From JBCDCE01 sp039182515 (lineage in GTDB: Bacteria; Pseudomonadota; Alphaproteobacteria; Rhodobacterales; Rhodobacteraceae), in NCBI GenBank assembly GCA_039182515.1, contig JBCDCE010000017.1, positions 1-60,639 of the forward strand: 60,639 nucleotides of DNA, read 5' to 3'. This document shows positions 60,591 through 60,639 of this stretch, piece by piece. Both the position numbers and the translations under genes were made by a program. Numbering within the stretch: position 1 is the stretch's first letter; every line of letters starts with the position of its first letter. Under the pieces are notes generated by a model. It was not told the origin of the DNA. It did no database searches and was given only the letters and a program-made list of their open reading frames with translations.

Positions 60591-60639
60591 CCACCAAAAA
60601 AATGTTAAATTGTTTTATGGAAATGTTTTGTTGGGGTGC

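Larger units (their letters stand above)
59405..60639. other. Right-end region of non-bacterial character
   Basis: No bacterial gene is seen over these 1.2 kb. Up to about 59.5 kb the text still looks bacterial (GGGGTCC...GGGGGTATTTGAGC resembles the intergenic repeats). After about 59.56 kb base composition falls, a CTATAAAAG box appears at about 60000, and several TGACCT/AGGTCA-rich stretches occur at 59930-60125. A retrotransposon reverse-transcriptase fragment lies at 60386-60580. The exact junction cannot be placed. Confidence 0.65.

Noticed and set aside
1..60639. CRISPR array, toxin-antitoxin or phage-defence island
   Set aside because: No regularly spaced direct repeats, Cas-type proteins, restriction enzymes or small overlapping toxin-antitoxin pairs were seen.
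1..60639. tRNA or rRNA genes
   Set aside because: I found no cloverleaf with a credible T-arm GGTTCRA motif and acceptor stem; a tRNA scan would be decisive.

Overview
This window reads as a chromosomal segment of a marine alphaproteobacterium of the order Rhodobacterales (Roseobacter group), with non-bacterial DNA joined to its right end. The assignment rests on a sorbitol/mannitol (smo-mtl) ABC operon, a NasS/NasT-controlled nitrate assimilation operon, a VPLPA-type C-terminal sorting signal, a DUF1989-GcvT fusion protein, and GC-rich intergenic repeats ending in 'CCCCCGGAGTATTT'. No tRNA, rRNA or CRISPR array was recognised.

Layout. 1-254: two diverged tails of an IS5-like transposase facing away from each other, forming a near-perfect inverted repeat. 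661-8440: a LacI-type regulator and a polyol uptake and oxidation operon (binding protein, two permeases, ATPase, sorbitol dehydrogenase, mannitol dehydrogenase). 8447-10837: a minus-strand DUF1989-aminomethyltransferase fusion, divergent from the nitrate genes. 11110-24657: nasT, nasS, an RNA leader with two A1/G4 hexaloop hairpins and an overlapping terminator, then the nitrate ABC transporter, a globin, nitrite reductase large and small subunits, nitrate reductase and siroheme synthase. 24881-28159: a secreted calcium-binding RTX protein with four long repeats in an A-B-A-B order. 28670-32448: ring-cleavage-type dioxygenase plus esterase pair, RbsD, cytochrome b561, hydrolase, small membrane protein. 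32694-40243: glyA, nadK, prpE, a VPLPA-CTERM protein and NADP-malic enzyme. 40492-45028: nucleoside salvage operon cdd-deoA-deoB-add-upp. 45094-52063: SPOR protein, an unknown membrane protein, acyl-CoA ligase, EamA exporter, sulfotransferase-like protein and a Hint-domain protein. 52367-59395: thioredoxin-like protein, peptidoglycan-binding M15 peptidase, small secreted protein, and a beta-oxidation set (fadJ, fadA) with a GST. From about 59.5 kb to the end the text loses bacterial coding character and contains a metazoan-type non-LTR retrotransposon reverse-transcriptase fragment. This points to a chimeric contig, probably from sequencing a host animal with its bacteria, or less likely to an integration.

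How the genes work together. The smo-mtl block imports hexitols and oxidises them to fructose. The nas block imports nitrate, reduces it to ammonium in the cytoplasm and makes its own siroheme; the leader RNA ties expression to the nitrate/nitrite sensor NasS through the antiterminator NasT. The salvage block converts nucleosides to bases and pentose phosphate. glyA, maeB, prpE and the fad genes are central and organic-acid metabolism typical of a marine heterotroph.

The items most worth follow-up are the three-copy 91-97 bp nested palindromic element at 52.2-54.6 kb, the GC-rich repeat found twice between convergent genes, the A-B-A-B RTX protein, the DUF1989-GcvT fusion, the globin inside the nas operon, and the two abnormal contig ends. 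I did not find a clear new defence or mobile system.
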